Positions 8,242-14,008 of a stretch of 64,000 bases of DNA are shown here, piece by piece (within the stretch, counting starts at the first letter, position 1; the number at the start of each line of letters is the position of its first letter). The notes under the pieces are model-generated. The model was not told the DNA's origin. It did no database searches and worked only from the letters and a program-made list of their open reading frames with translations. The DNA is from Dokdonia sp. Dokd-P16 (GTDB lineage Bacteria > Bacteroidota > Bacteroidia > Flavobacteriales > Flavobacteriaceae): contig NZ_CP029151.1 in the NCBI RefSeq assembly GCF_003095655.1, positions 2,107,001-2,171,000 on the forward strand. Reading direction: 5' to 3'. A program made the position numbers and the translations under genes.

Positions 8242-8431
8242 TAACGTCTCTGTATATGGCTCGTAGCGTGCAAATTAAACAATTACTTTCGGATGAAGCA
8301 CGAGCCGAATTTTTAAATTTTACTATTTATTTTTTTTTGCGAAATCATCAAATTTAAAAATTTGGCGACTTCGCAAATATGCCTTAACTTCGATTAAGCA
8401 ACTGATTAGCTATGAGCTATATACGTTGTTA
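8242..8431 (-). other. attC-like folded element between two accessory genes
   Basis: The ends are long imperfect inverted repeats: TAACGTCTCTGTATATGGCT at 8242-8261 (continuing CGTAGCG) against GCTATGAGCTATATACGTTG at 8409-8428 (continuing TTA to 8431). The match is about 13 of 15 over the TATATrGCTCrTAGC part. Inside lies a nested hairpin, TTTGCGAA (8336-8343) with TTCGCAAA (8370-8377). A TAAC...GTTA boundary with imperfect arms between short genes is the architecture of integron attC sites. No integrase is visible in the window, so this is an architectural resemblance only. Confidence 0.4.
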
Positions 8432-8889
8432 TCTGTAGTTTCATTCGCAGCGCATTTAGATATAAATTCAATTTCACTAGATGTGTAAGAACCCTTTGTT
8501 CTATTATTAATTGAGAACTCTTGATTTAAAATTCGACGAGAATAACGCTCGTTCAAATTTTTACTGATAGTTTCGATATCTTTTCCCAAGTCGTATAAAA
8601 AACTTATTAAAAAAAATATATTTTGTTTCTTACCTTTAAATAATACAAAAGAACCTGAAATTCTCTTTTTTGATCGATCTCTTACTCCCAAAACTAAATC
8701 ATCAATAGTAGGACAATAAGATAAGTATATTTCAACATTTGAGTTTTCGACAATATCTTCAAATAATGAGTTTACATCTTGCAATACGTCTTGACTATAA
8801 ACAGTTTTGCTACCAATGATAAATGGTATTGAAAGCCCATCTCTACCTTTATTTCTCTATTCAACCAACAAAGTCTCCCAATATCTCAT
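8410..8889 (-). pseudogene. Unrecognised gene interrupted by an in-frame TAG at codon 11
   Basis: The frame from the ATG at 8887-8889, one base after the stop of the upstream gene, reads MRYWETLLVE and then TAG (8857-8859). It then continues in the same frame for 148 codons (RNKGRDGLSIPFIIGSK, then VNSLFEDIVENSNVEIYL) to a TAG at 8410-8412. Downstream of the premature stop there is no in-frame ATG near the start of the open region, only a TTG at 8784. The position right behind the upstream gene argues that 8889 is the ancestral start. The last codons overlap the attC-like right arm. A sequencing error or a remote TTG start are the alternatives. Confidence 0.6.
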
Positions 8890-8890
8890 A

Positions 8891-9658
8891 CTAATCAATA
8901 TTCCAATACGCATCAGGATGACCTCCTAACACATCATTGATAAAATCATCATCTAAATGCCCACCATATCCATCGCCTGGACCACCATAAATTTCGTATG
9001 AACTATCGTAAGAATGGTTTGCATTAGATATGTAATACTTAGGTTCAGAATTTTCAAAATTTTCGTGCATTTGATTAATATTCCCCAGAAATCTTAAGTT
9101 TAATTCTTTTACAATTTTGTTAGTGCCATAACACTTACTTCCATTAGCCATAATTTCGCCGTCCTCATAAAATGACGGATTAATAAAAGATCCTTCCAAA
9201 ATATGAAATTCTGAACTATCTAAGTTCGTTAATGCTGAAAGTCGCTTTTCAGTAACAAAAACTACATCATCATTTATGTTTTTGATGCCACAGTTTACTT
9301 TTCCATTTCTTGTGAAAGTAAATATTTGCTTTATTTTTCTAAATGGCATAAGCTTATGACTATTTTCCTCTTTAAATTCTTCATAATTATCAGGAACCAT
9401 TGTAATCCAAAAGTCTTTGATAATAATATCATCTTTAGTACAAACTTTTCCATTAAACATTGTTTCGTTTTGTTTGTAATAAATTGGTTTGATGAAAGAG
9501 TCGGTTAGCATTTCCACTTCATAAACTTCCAAATTCGTATTTTGCTTGACGTTACTGCCTGTTAAAAAAACTACTCTTGACTGATTTGCAATTTCAAAAC
9601 CGATTAGTTGTTTTCCATTAATTATTCTTGCGAAAACTCTTTTAATTTTTTTTCTCAT
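8891..9658 (-). CDS. Unrecognised protein with two internal repeats
   Basis: A 255-residue protein without signal peptide or membrane segment. Residues about 8-85 and 108-190 are diverged copies of one beta-rich unit: FARIINGKQLIGFEI.., VVFLTGS.., SFIKPIYYKQNETMFNGKVC against FTFTRNGKVNCGIKN.., VVFVTEK.., SFINPSFYEDGEIMANGSKC. The tail is acidic and glycine-rich and ends GGHPDAYWNID, an ending I associate with small cytoplasmic Bacteroidetes proteins linked to toxin-immunity or accessory loci. It is one base upstream of the broken gene and coupled to it. No function assigned. Confidence 0.6.
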   Translation of the reverse strand: MRKKIKRVFARIINGKQLIGFEIANQSRVVFLTGSNVKQNTNLEVYEVEMLTDSFIKPIYYKQNETMFNGKVCTKDDIIIKDFWITMVPDNYEEFKEENSHKLMPFRKIKQIFTFTRNGKVNCGIKNINDDVVFVTEKRLSALTNLDSSEFHILEGSFINPSFYEDGEIMANGSKCYGTNKIVKELNLRFLGNINQMHENFENSEPKYYISNANHSYDSSYEIYGGPGDGYGGHLDDDFINDVLGGHPDAYWNID

Positions 9659-9805
9659 ATTTTGTTAAGAAATTACAGATAACTTGTATATATAAGCAAT
9701 TTAGCTATTTAGGTCCCTCCATTCCAGTAAAACGGGAGTGGTTTTGGTTGTTTTTAGTATATCTGAGGTATCTCGATTTTAGTTGTATAAACGCAACTTT
9801 CCAAG

Positions 9806-9839
9806 TACAAACGATTATAAGTACTTATAATCGTTTGTA
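9806..9839. repeat. 34-bp perfect palindrome
   Basis: The left half is TACAAACGATTATAAGT and the right half is its exact reverse complement, with no spacer. The flanking base pair (G/A) does not extend it. It is unrelated to the GCTTTCGCGAAAGC family and is the longest uninterrupted palindrome I noticed here. It could form a cruciform or be a strong dyad for a dimeric protein. No T-run follows it, so it is unlikely to be a terminator. Confidence 0.85.
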
Positions 9840-9905
9840 AACGGCTATGCAATAGCACCTCAAATCATCAGCACACTAAAATACACTACTCCAACTAATC
9901 TCCTT

Positions 9906-10050
9906 TACGCATTTCCTCATTATAGCCAACTTTTTATAAGTTATTTTTAATGATGCCTTGGGAAGTATTGTGGTTCCTCACATTTTCGCGAAAGCGTACC
10001 ACAAAAAAAAATCGGCCACCCTGTGAAGGATAACCGATGTTATAGTGATT
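9906..10050. repeat. Terminator-palindrome repeat, copy A
   Basis: A 145-base block from TACGCATTTCCTCATTAT to TATAGTGATT. It aligns end to end with copy C at 12455-12599, both 145 bases. It contains a degenerate copy of the GCTTTCGCGAAAGC palindrome (TTTTCGCGAAAGCGTACC at 9983-10000) and a terminator hairpin. Confidence 0.8.
10003..10038 (-). terminator. Rho-independent terminator of the oxidoreductase gene
   Basis: Read on the minus strand: ATCGGTTATCC, loop TTCACA, GGGTGGCCGAT, then nine T. The stem pairs fully only as minus-strand RNA, where U-G wobbles fill positions that are C-A mismatches on the plus strand. That fixes the orientation. Confidence 0.85.
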
Positions 10051-10181
10051 TACTAGTGTTATTTGTTCTTATAATGATTTGATGGCTAAGGTGAGGATGA
10101 GCTATACCACGTAGCTGATTTTACAGCTGCGTGTGTTTATGGACACACATTACATCTCAACATAAAGAAACGATTGAGTAT

Positions 10182-11186
10182 TTATGTAAATGCTGCTTCG
10201 GTCATCTGGTTATTCATCATGGCACCTGCCATATTTCCCGTAGCCACAGCTTTTGAAACAGCTCTAAAAAGGCTCGAATTATCACCGCAAGCAAACACGC
10301 CATCTACCGTAGTTTTTTGAAAATCATCTACTTTGATAAGCTTTTGCTCCGTAAGCTCGCATCCTAGCATTGCTGGAATGTCGCAGTGTTGCTCAATATC
10401 TGGTCGTGCGTATATGGCTTCTAGCTCAAATGTAGTATTGTCTTTAAACACAAGTTGGTTTATTTGCCCATGATCATGTTGCACCTGCGTGATTTCCTTT
10501 TCATTTATTGAGATGTTATGTCTCTTAATTTTATCGTGTTGTTCTCTAGTGAGGGTTGACGTGCCATTTGTAAATATAGTAAGGTCTGTTGTCCAGTTAC
10601 GTATGAGTTGTGCATAGTGAAAGGCAACATCTCCATTTGCTATAATTCCTGTTTTTTTGTGCTTTACCTCGTAGCCGTGGCAGTATGGGCAATGTATGGC
10701 AGAGATACCCCAGCATTGAGAAAAACCTTTTATATCTGGCATTATATCCTTTATCCCAGTGGCAAAGATGAGTTTACTGGCTTTAAATTTTTCTCCCTTT
10801 TTTGTAGTTATACTAAAACCATCATCAGTTTTTGCCCCACTAATGGCAAGGTCATTATGTATTTGAACAGTGTTATACTGTAATACCTGAGCTGTTGCTA
10901 TTCTTGCAATTTCACTGGGCTTTTCACCATCTTGAGTGATAAAGTTGTGAGAATGTGGTGTCTGTCTATTACAAGGTAAATCGCTATCAATTATAAGTAC
11001 GTCTCGAAGGGATCTCCCTAATGCCATAGCAGCTGATAGTCCTGCATAGCTGCCGCCAATGATTATTACATCAAATTTTTTATTACTAGCCATACCTTGT
11101 ATTGTGTTAAAAGCGGTTAATGGAAGAGGTAATATCATCGCAGATAATGCAAGTGTGCCTTGCTTTATAATTATCCTCCTTCTCAT
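10182..11186 (-). CDS. Thioredoxin-reductase-like FAD/NAD(P)-dependent oxidoreductase with an N-terminal signal-like segment
   Basis: 334 residues from the ATG at 11184-11186; a TTG 19 codons upstream lies inside the operator dyad and is rejected. FAD motif DVIIIGGSYAGLSAA (about residues 39-53), redox motif CPYC (Cys166/Cys169), second dinucleotide site near GIIANGDVAFHYA, and the C-terminal FAD motif VFACGDNSS. Thioredoxin reductases shuttle electrons from NADPH through FAD to a disulphide. The first 34 residues (MRRRIIIKQGTLALSAMILP and on) look like a Tat-type signal peptide or a membrane anchor, which is unusual for the family, so it may act in the periplasm. Divergent from the Fur-family gene, with a strong dyad between. 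Confidence 0.82.
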   Translation of the reverse strand: MRRRIIIKQGTLALSAMILPLPLTAFNTIQGMASNKKFDVIIIGGSYAGLSAAMALGRSLRDVLIIDSDLPCNRQTPHSHNFITQDGEKPSEIARIATAQVLQYNTVQIHNDLAISGAKTDDGFSITTKKGEKFKASKLIFATGIKDIMPDIKGFSQCWGISAIHCPYCHGYEVKHKKTGIIANGDVAFHYAQLIRNWTTDLTIFTNGTSTLTREQHDKIKRHNISINEKEITQVQHDHGQINQLVFKDNTTFELEAIYARPDIEQHCDIPAMLGCELTEQKLIKVDDFQKTTVDGVFACGDNSSLFRAVSKAVATGNMAGAMMNNQMTEAAFT

Positions 11187-11221
11187 TGCTTTGATTTTTA
11201 GGTAAATATACAACAAGTATA

Positions 11222-11248
11222 CTTTATCGCGACATTGTCGCAATAAAG
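11222..11248. promoter_or_regulatory. Probable Fur-family operator (27-bp near-perfect dyad)
   Basis: Arms CTTTAT and GCGACA on the left mirror TGTCGC and ATAAAG on the right. There is one mismatched pair and one central base. The core is a 7-1-7 dyad around GCGACAtTGTCGC, the spacing used by Fur, Zur and PerR boxes. It lies between the divergent oxidoreductase and Fur-family genes, just upstream of the TAACTTTG promoter box of the latter. Confidence 0.65.
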
Positions 11249-11268
11249 TTAACGCGATTAATTTGCAT

Positions 11269-11276
11269 TAACTTTG
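11269..11276 (+). promoter_or_regulatory. -7 promoter box of the Fur-family gene
   Basis: TAACTTTG matches the Bacteroidetes TAnnTTTG -7 consensus. It implies a start site near 11281-11283 and a leader of about 12 bases. No good -33 TTG is visible; the operator dyad occupies that position. Confidence 0.4.
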
Positions 11277-11294
11277 CATTTTTAAAAGCAATGC

Positions 11295-11669
11295 ATGAAA
11301 CGTAGGAATACTCCATCTAAAGAGGCTGTGTTGAATTTACTTTCAAACACAGGGAAGGCGATGAGTCGTGAGGCTATCGAGCAAAAATTAAATGTAGAGA
11401 TTGATCGAGCTACCATCTATAGGGTGTTAAATCGCTTCCATGAAGATGGAATGGTACATAAAATTATTGCCGAAGATGGCAAGCAGTACTTTGCTCTTTG
11501 CATGGACTGCGATGATAAGAATATGTCTGATAATCATTTTCACTTTCGTTGTAAAAGTTGTGACACCATCGAGTGCTTGCCAGAGACAGTTCATTTTACA
11601 GTGCCAGATGGGTATAGTGTAAACAGTATAAACTGTGTGTTAAGCGGCATATGTAATGATTGCGCGTAA
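11295..11669 (+). CDS. Fur-family metalloregulator (Fur/Zur/PerR type)
   Basis: 124 residues. The N-terminal winged helix contains MSREAIEQKLNVEIDRATIYRVLNRFHEDGMVHKI. The C-terminal half has HFHFRCKSC (His81, His83, Cys86, Cys89) and a second pair CNDC (Cys120/Cys123), the structural zinc site. Additional Cys69, Cys72, Cys94 and Cys114 could serve regulatory metal binding. Which metal or oxidant it senses cannot be decided; the Cys richness slightly favours zinc. The start is the ATG at 11295; an earlier ATG at 11291 is out of frame. Divergent from the thioredoxin-reductase-like gene, with a shared dyad between them. Confidence 0.88.
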   Translation: MKRRNTPSKEAVLNLLSNTGKAMSREAIEQKLNVEIDRATIYRVLNRFHEDGMVHKIIAEDGKQYFALCMDCDDKNMSDNHFHFRCKSCDTIECLPETVHFTVPDGYSVNSINCVLSGICNDCA

Positions 11670-11729
11670 ACTCATTGTTGCTCGCATGGGTGACATTTTA
11701 TATGATGTTATATGAGTAGATTTTTAAAA

Positions 11730-11830
11730 GGAGTTTTTAATCATGATTTCTCAGATTACGCTTTCGCGAAAGAATAACGTAAAAAAAATCGGCTACCCTG
11801 TGAAGGGTGGCCGATTTGTGTGATTGATTA
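11730..11830. repeat. Terminator-palindrome repeat, copy B (diverged left part)
   Basis: Contains GATTACGCTTTCGCGAAAGA (11754-11773) and a hairpin nearly identical to those in copies A, C and D. The left flank is shorter and more diverged than in A and C. Confidence 0.7.
11781..11816 (-). terminator. Rho-independent terminator of the lipoprotein gene at 11848
   Basis: Minus-strand reading: AATCGGCCACCC, loop TTCACA, GGGTAGCCGATT, then a T-run of eight. Twelve paired positions including one G-U. The best-formed of the four related terminators. Confidence 0.88.
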
Positions 11831-11847
11831 GAGTGGCTATAAACTCT

Positions 11848-12345
11848 CTAATTAGTTTTTGTAACATCATCATAGCGAAGTTCAATTCTCTTTTTTCGCT
11901 TTCCGTATTCTACGATTATAGAGTCGGCATTAAGTCCTATGATTTTACCGTCTATGATATCGCGTTTTCTTTTAAAGACAACATTATCACCTACATTTAA
12001 TTCTATCTCTGCAGTTGCACTGGTGTTAACATTGACGTTTGCTTTTTGAATTCCCCAAACGTCACCTATGATTTTTACTTTCTTTCCGTTACTCTTAACG
12101 TAAATCTTAGTATTTCTTAAGAATTCGCCTTCATGTTCTTTAGTTAAATTGTCTACAGCTTGTTCTAAAGCATCGTTTTCGGCTGTTGCGACGGCTTCTA
12201 CTTCTCTCTCTAGCATTACATATTGCGTAGTGTCATCTATGTTTCTATTGCTTATTCCTGTGAGATCTCCAATCCTGACATATCTACCGCATGATGTGAG
12301 GGTTGTTAATAGTATTCCAATTACGAGTAGGTGACTTTTTTTCAT
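11848..12345 (-). CDS. Unrecognised lipoprotein
   Basis: 165 residues with a lipoprotein signal peptide, MKKSHLLVIGILLTTLTSCG, the lipobox Cys at residue 19. The mature part is predicted soluble with a helical region (EVEAVATAENDALEQAVDNL) and a beta-rich half (TAEIELNVGDNVVFKRKRDIIDGKIIGLNADSIIVEYGKRKKRIEL). That half looks like a small barrel of the Sm or KOW kind; this is impressionistic. It stands alone between two terminator repeats. Confidence 0.65.
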   Translation of the reverse strand: MKKSHLLVIGILLTTLTSCGRYVRIGDLTGISNRNIDDTTQYVMLEREVEAVATAENDALEQAVDNLTKEHEGEFLRNTKIYVKSNGKKVKIIGDVWGIQKANVNVNTSATAEIELNVGDNVVFKRKRDIIDGKIIGLNADSIIVEYGKRKKRIELRYDDVTKTN

Positions 12346-12454
12346 TCTTTAAAAATTATAATTATTGATTTGGGTTTATTGGTCTTTGAGAGCTCTTTTT
12401 AAAGCTCTTAGCATTAATTACGAGCTAAAATATATATTCTATTTGTTTTATGAT

Positions 12455-12599
12455 TACGCATTTCCTCATTATGGTCAATTTTTTACAAGTTATTTTTAAT
12501 GATGTCTTGGGAAGTGTTGTGGTTGCTCATATTTTCGCGAGAGCGCATAATAAAAAAAAATCGACTATCCTGTGGAGGGTGGCCGAGATTATGTGATTT
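12455..12599. repeat. Terminator-palindrome repeat, copy C
   Basis: 145 bases collinear with copy A, including TACGCATTTCCTCATTAT, AAGTTATTTTTAATGATG, a degenerate palindrome TTTTCGCGAGAGCGC (12532-12546) and the hairpin. It fills half of the gap 12346-12635, in which no gene is seen. Confidence 0.8.
12552..12586 (-). terminator. Terminator of the mobile mystery B gene
   Basis: Minus strand: TCGGCCACCC, loop TCCACA, GGATAGTCGA, then nine T. Two mismatches, so weaker than its sisters. Confidence 0.65.
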
Positions 12600-12635
12600 T
12601 AAAGTTCATTCTTTAAAAATAGACAAGGTTGCTTT

Positions 12636-13232
12636 TTAGTTTTTTGCAAATTCAATTAATTGGTTGATGTTGCCCTTATCGGCTTCTCTTAGAGCTTTTA
12701 TATATTGCTGTCTCGTCTCATTAGCTTTAACCATATTTGATTGCTGCCAAGAAAATATTTCTTTGTTAAATATTGATTCCATAATAATGTCTGCCATCAT
12801 TCGGGAATGTCTTCCATTTCCATTAGGAAAGCAATGAATGGATACGATACGATGTTTAAACCGTATTGCTATTTCTTCTGGTAAAAAAGTGTTGTTATCT
12901 ATCCAATAGGTTGTGTCGTCAAGTAAATTTTTCAACTCAATTCCTATTTGAGTCCACGGTATTCCAATGTTTTTTTCGGATTTTCTAAATACTCCAGCCC
13001 ATTTCCAAACATCTCCATACATTTTTTTGTGAACCTCTTTTACAAACTTTTCGGTTAAGATTTTTTCAAGCTTGAACTTTGTGTGAATAGTCCATTCGAC
13101 TGCTTGTTCAATATTTAATTGTTCAAATTGATCTAGTTCCCTTTGTGTAGTGATTGACTTTATTTTAAGACCTTCCTTTTCTTCCTGGTCTAAAGGTGTT
13201 TGTCCATCTTTATAATTGAATTCTAATCCCAT
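12636..13232 (-). CDS. Mobile mystery protein B (Fic-domain protein, probable toxin)
   Basis: 198 residues. The N-terminus MGLEFNYKDGQTPLDQEEKE is typical of the mobile mystery protein B family. The Fic core motif reads HCFPNGNGRHSR, which keeps the catalytic His and the phosphate-binding GNGR of adenylyltransferases. Fic enzymes transfer AMP or other nucleotide groups to target proteins; the target here is unknown. The start codon overlaps the end of the mystery A gene by ten bases, the usual A-then-B order. This pairing behaves like a toxin-antitoxin or modification module on mobile elements. Confidence 0.88.
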   Translation of the reverse strand: MGLEFNYKDGQTPLDQEEKEGLKIKSITTQRELDQFEQLNIEQAVEWTIHTKFKLEKILTEKFVKEVHKKMYGDVWKWAGVFRKSEKNIGIPWTQIGIELKNLLDDTTYWIDNNTFLPEEIAIRFKHRIVSIHCFPNGNGRHSRMMADIIMESIFNKEIFSWQQSNMVKANETRQQYIKALREADKGNINQLIEFAKN

Positions 13233-13696
13233 AACGATTTTTTCATCTCTCTCTTTATTTCATAAGCAAGTTCCTTTATGGTTTCAGCAATTTTTTCGTC
13301 TCCAATCCCTTGATCTTCTAATTTCATGTGTTGATTGGTTCTTAATACTATTTTTTTTGCCAGTTTTTCTGCTTTTAATTGGACTAAGTGATCTATAGTT
13401 CCGTCTTTGGGAACGAGCGCATACACTAATTTTAAGTCCATAGCAATAGCCACATCTTTTAAAGAGTTGAGTGTTATGGTGCCACTTGCCTCACTATCTT
13501 CTATTCTTTTTACACCTTGTCTGGTTATATTTAATGCAGTGCCTAGTTGAGCCATTGTCATATTTAATGTGGTTCTAATTGTATGTATCCATCCACGTTC
13601 TGGGACCAAAACCCTTGTAGCGCTAGAAAAAGGTTCAAGCTTATGGTCGAGCTGCTCAATTAATAGTTTTTGTTTACTTCTCATTTTTGTAACCAT
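13223..13696 (-). CDS. Mobile mystery protein A (helix-turn-helix regulator, probable antitoxin)
   Basis: 157 residues with a Cro/C1-type HTH: MTMAQLGTALNITRQGVKRIEDSE. The family pattern RGWIHTIRTTLNM precedes it. An ATG four codons in (13684) is an alternative start. The protein is expected to repress its own operon, and two 18-base dyad-like sites lie directly upstream. It is encoded just before, and overlaps, mystery protein B, so stoichiometric co-production is likely. That it neutralises the Fic enzyme is inferred from gene order and general knowledge of the pair. Confidence 0.85.
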   Translation of the reverse strand: MVTKMRSKQKLLIEQLDHKLEPFSSATRVLVPERGWIHTIRTTLNMTMAQLGTALNITRQGVKRIEDSEASGTITLNSLKDVAIAMDLKLVYALVPKDGTIDHLVQLKAEKLAKKIVLRTNQHMKLEDQGIGDEKIAETIKELAYEIKREMKKSLWD

Positions 13697-13720
13697 TTAA
13701 GTTTACAAATGAATATAAAT

Positions 13721-13770
13721 GTAAACGTATTGATTTACAAAAATATAAAAAAGTAAACATATAGATTTAC
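13721..13770 (-). promoter_or_regulatory. Paired operators flanking the mystery A promoter
   Basis: GTAAACGTATTGATTTAC at 13721-13738 and GTAAACATATAGATTTAC at 13753-13770 differ at two positions and are 32 bases apart, about three helical turns. Between them is TATTTTTG on the minus strand (13738-13745), an exact TAnnTTTG box. A further GTTTAC...GTAAAC pair overlaps at 13701-13726. The layout suits autorepression by mystery protein A. Confidence 0.6.
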
Positions 13771-13876
13771 TTTTGATGATTGAAATATGTGATGACCTAT
13801 GTGTTTTATAGTTGGGTTGCAATTCCAAAGCTTTGTATGTGGTTGTAAGTCAGCTCTTAGTTGCTATTTTTGATTA

Positions 13877-13970
13877 TTGATTTGGCGTTGTGGTTGCTCA
13901 CATTTTCGCGAAAGCGTACCACAAAAAAAATCGGCTACCCAATGAAGAATAACCGATTTTCTATTATTGA
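13877..13970. repeat. Terminator-palindrome repeat, copy D
   Basis: TTGTGGTTGCTCACATTTTC (13889-13908), then GCGAAAGCGTACCACAAAAA, closely matching copy A. It lies directly downstream of pnp. Confidence 0.8.
13923..13958 (-). terminator. Rho-independent terminator of pnp
   Basis: Minus strand: AATCGGTTATTC, loop TTCATT, GGGTAGCCGATT, then a T-run of eight. All twelve positions pair if G-U is allowed, though several are A-C mismatches on the plus strand. Confidence 0.85.
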
Positions 13971-14008
13971 CTAGTGTAAGTGTTTAAAGACTTACAGCTA
14001 TATGAGAA

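Larger units (their letters stand above)
9659..10181. other. Non-coding accessory gap with a 34-bp perfect palindrome and a repeat block
   Basis: No gene seen in these 523 bases. Next to the 9658 start, TTACAGATAACTTGTATATA (9669-9688) is an inverted near copy of the sequence at 8417-8443. A perfect 34-base palindrome lies at 9806-9839. Positions 9906-10050 are copy A of the terminator-palindrome repeat, which also supplies the terminator of the oxidoreductase gene. Confidence 0.7.

Noticed and set aside
8409-9690. CRISPR array or prophage as explanation of repeats
   Set aside because: Repeats are few, inverted and unequally spaced, with no cas or phage structural genes.
11848-12345. Calling the lipoprotein a toxin or immunity protein from its neighbours
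   Set aside because: It is separated from the mystery A/B operon by a terminator repeat and shows no toxin or immunity motif.
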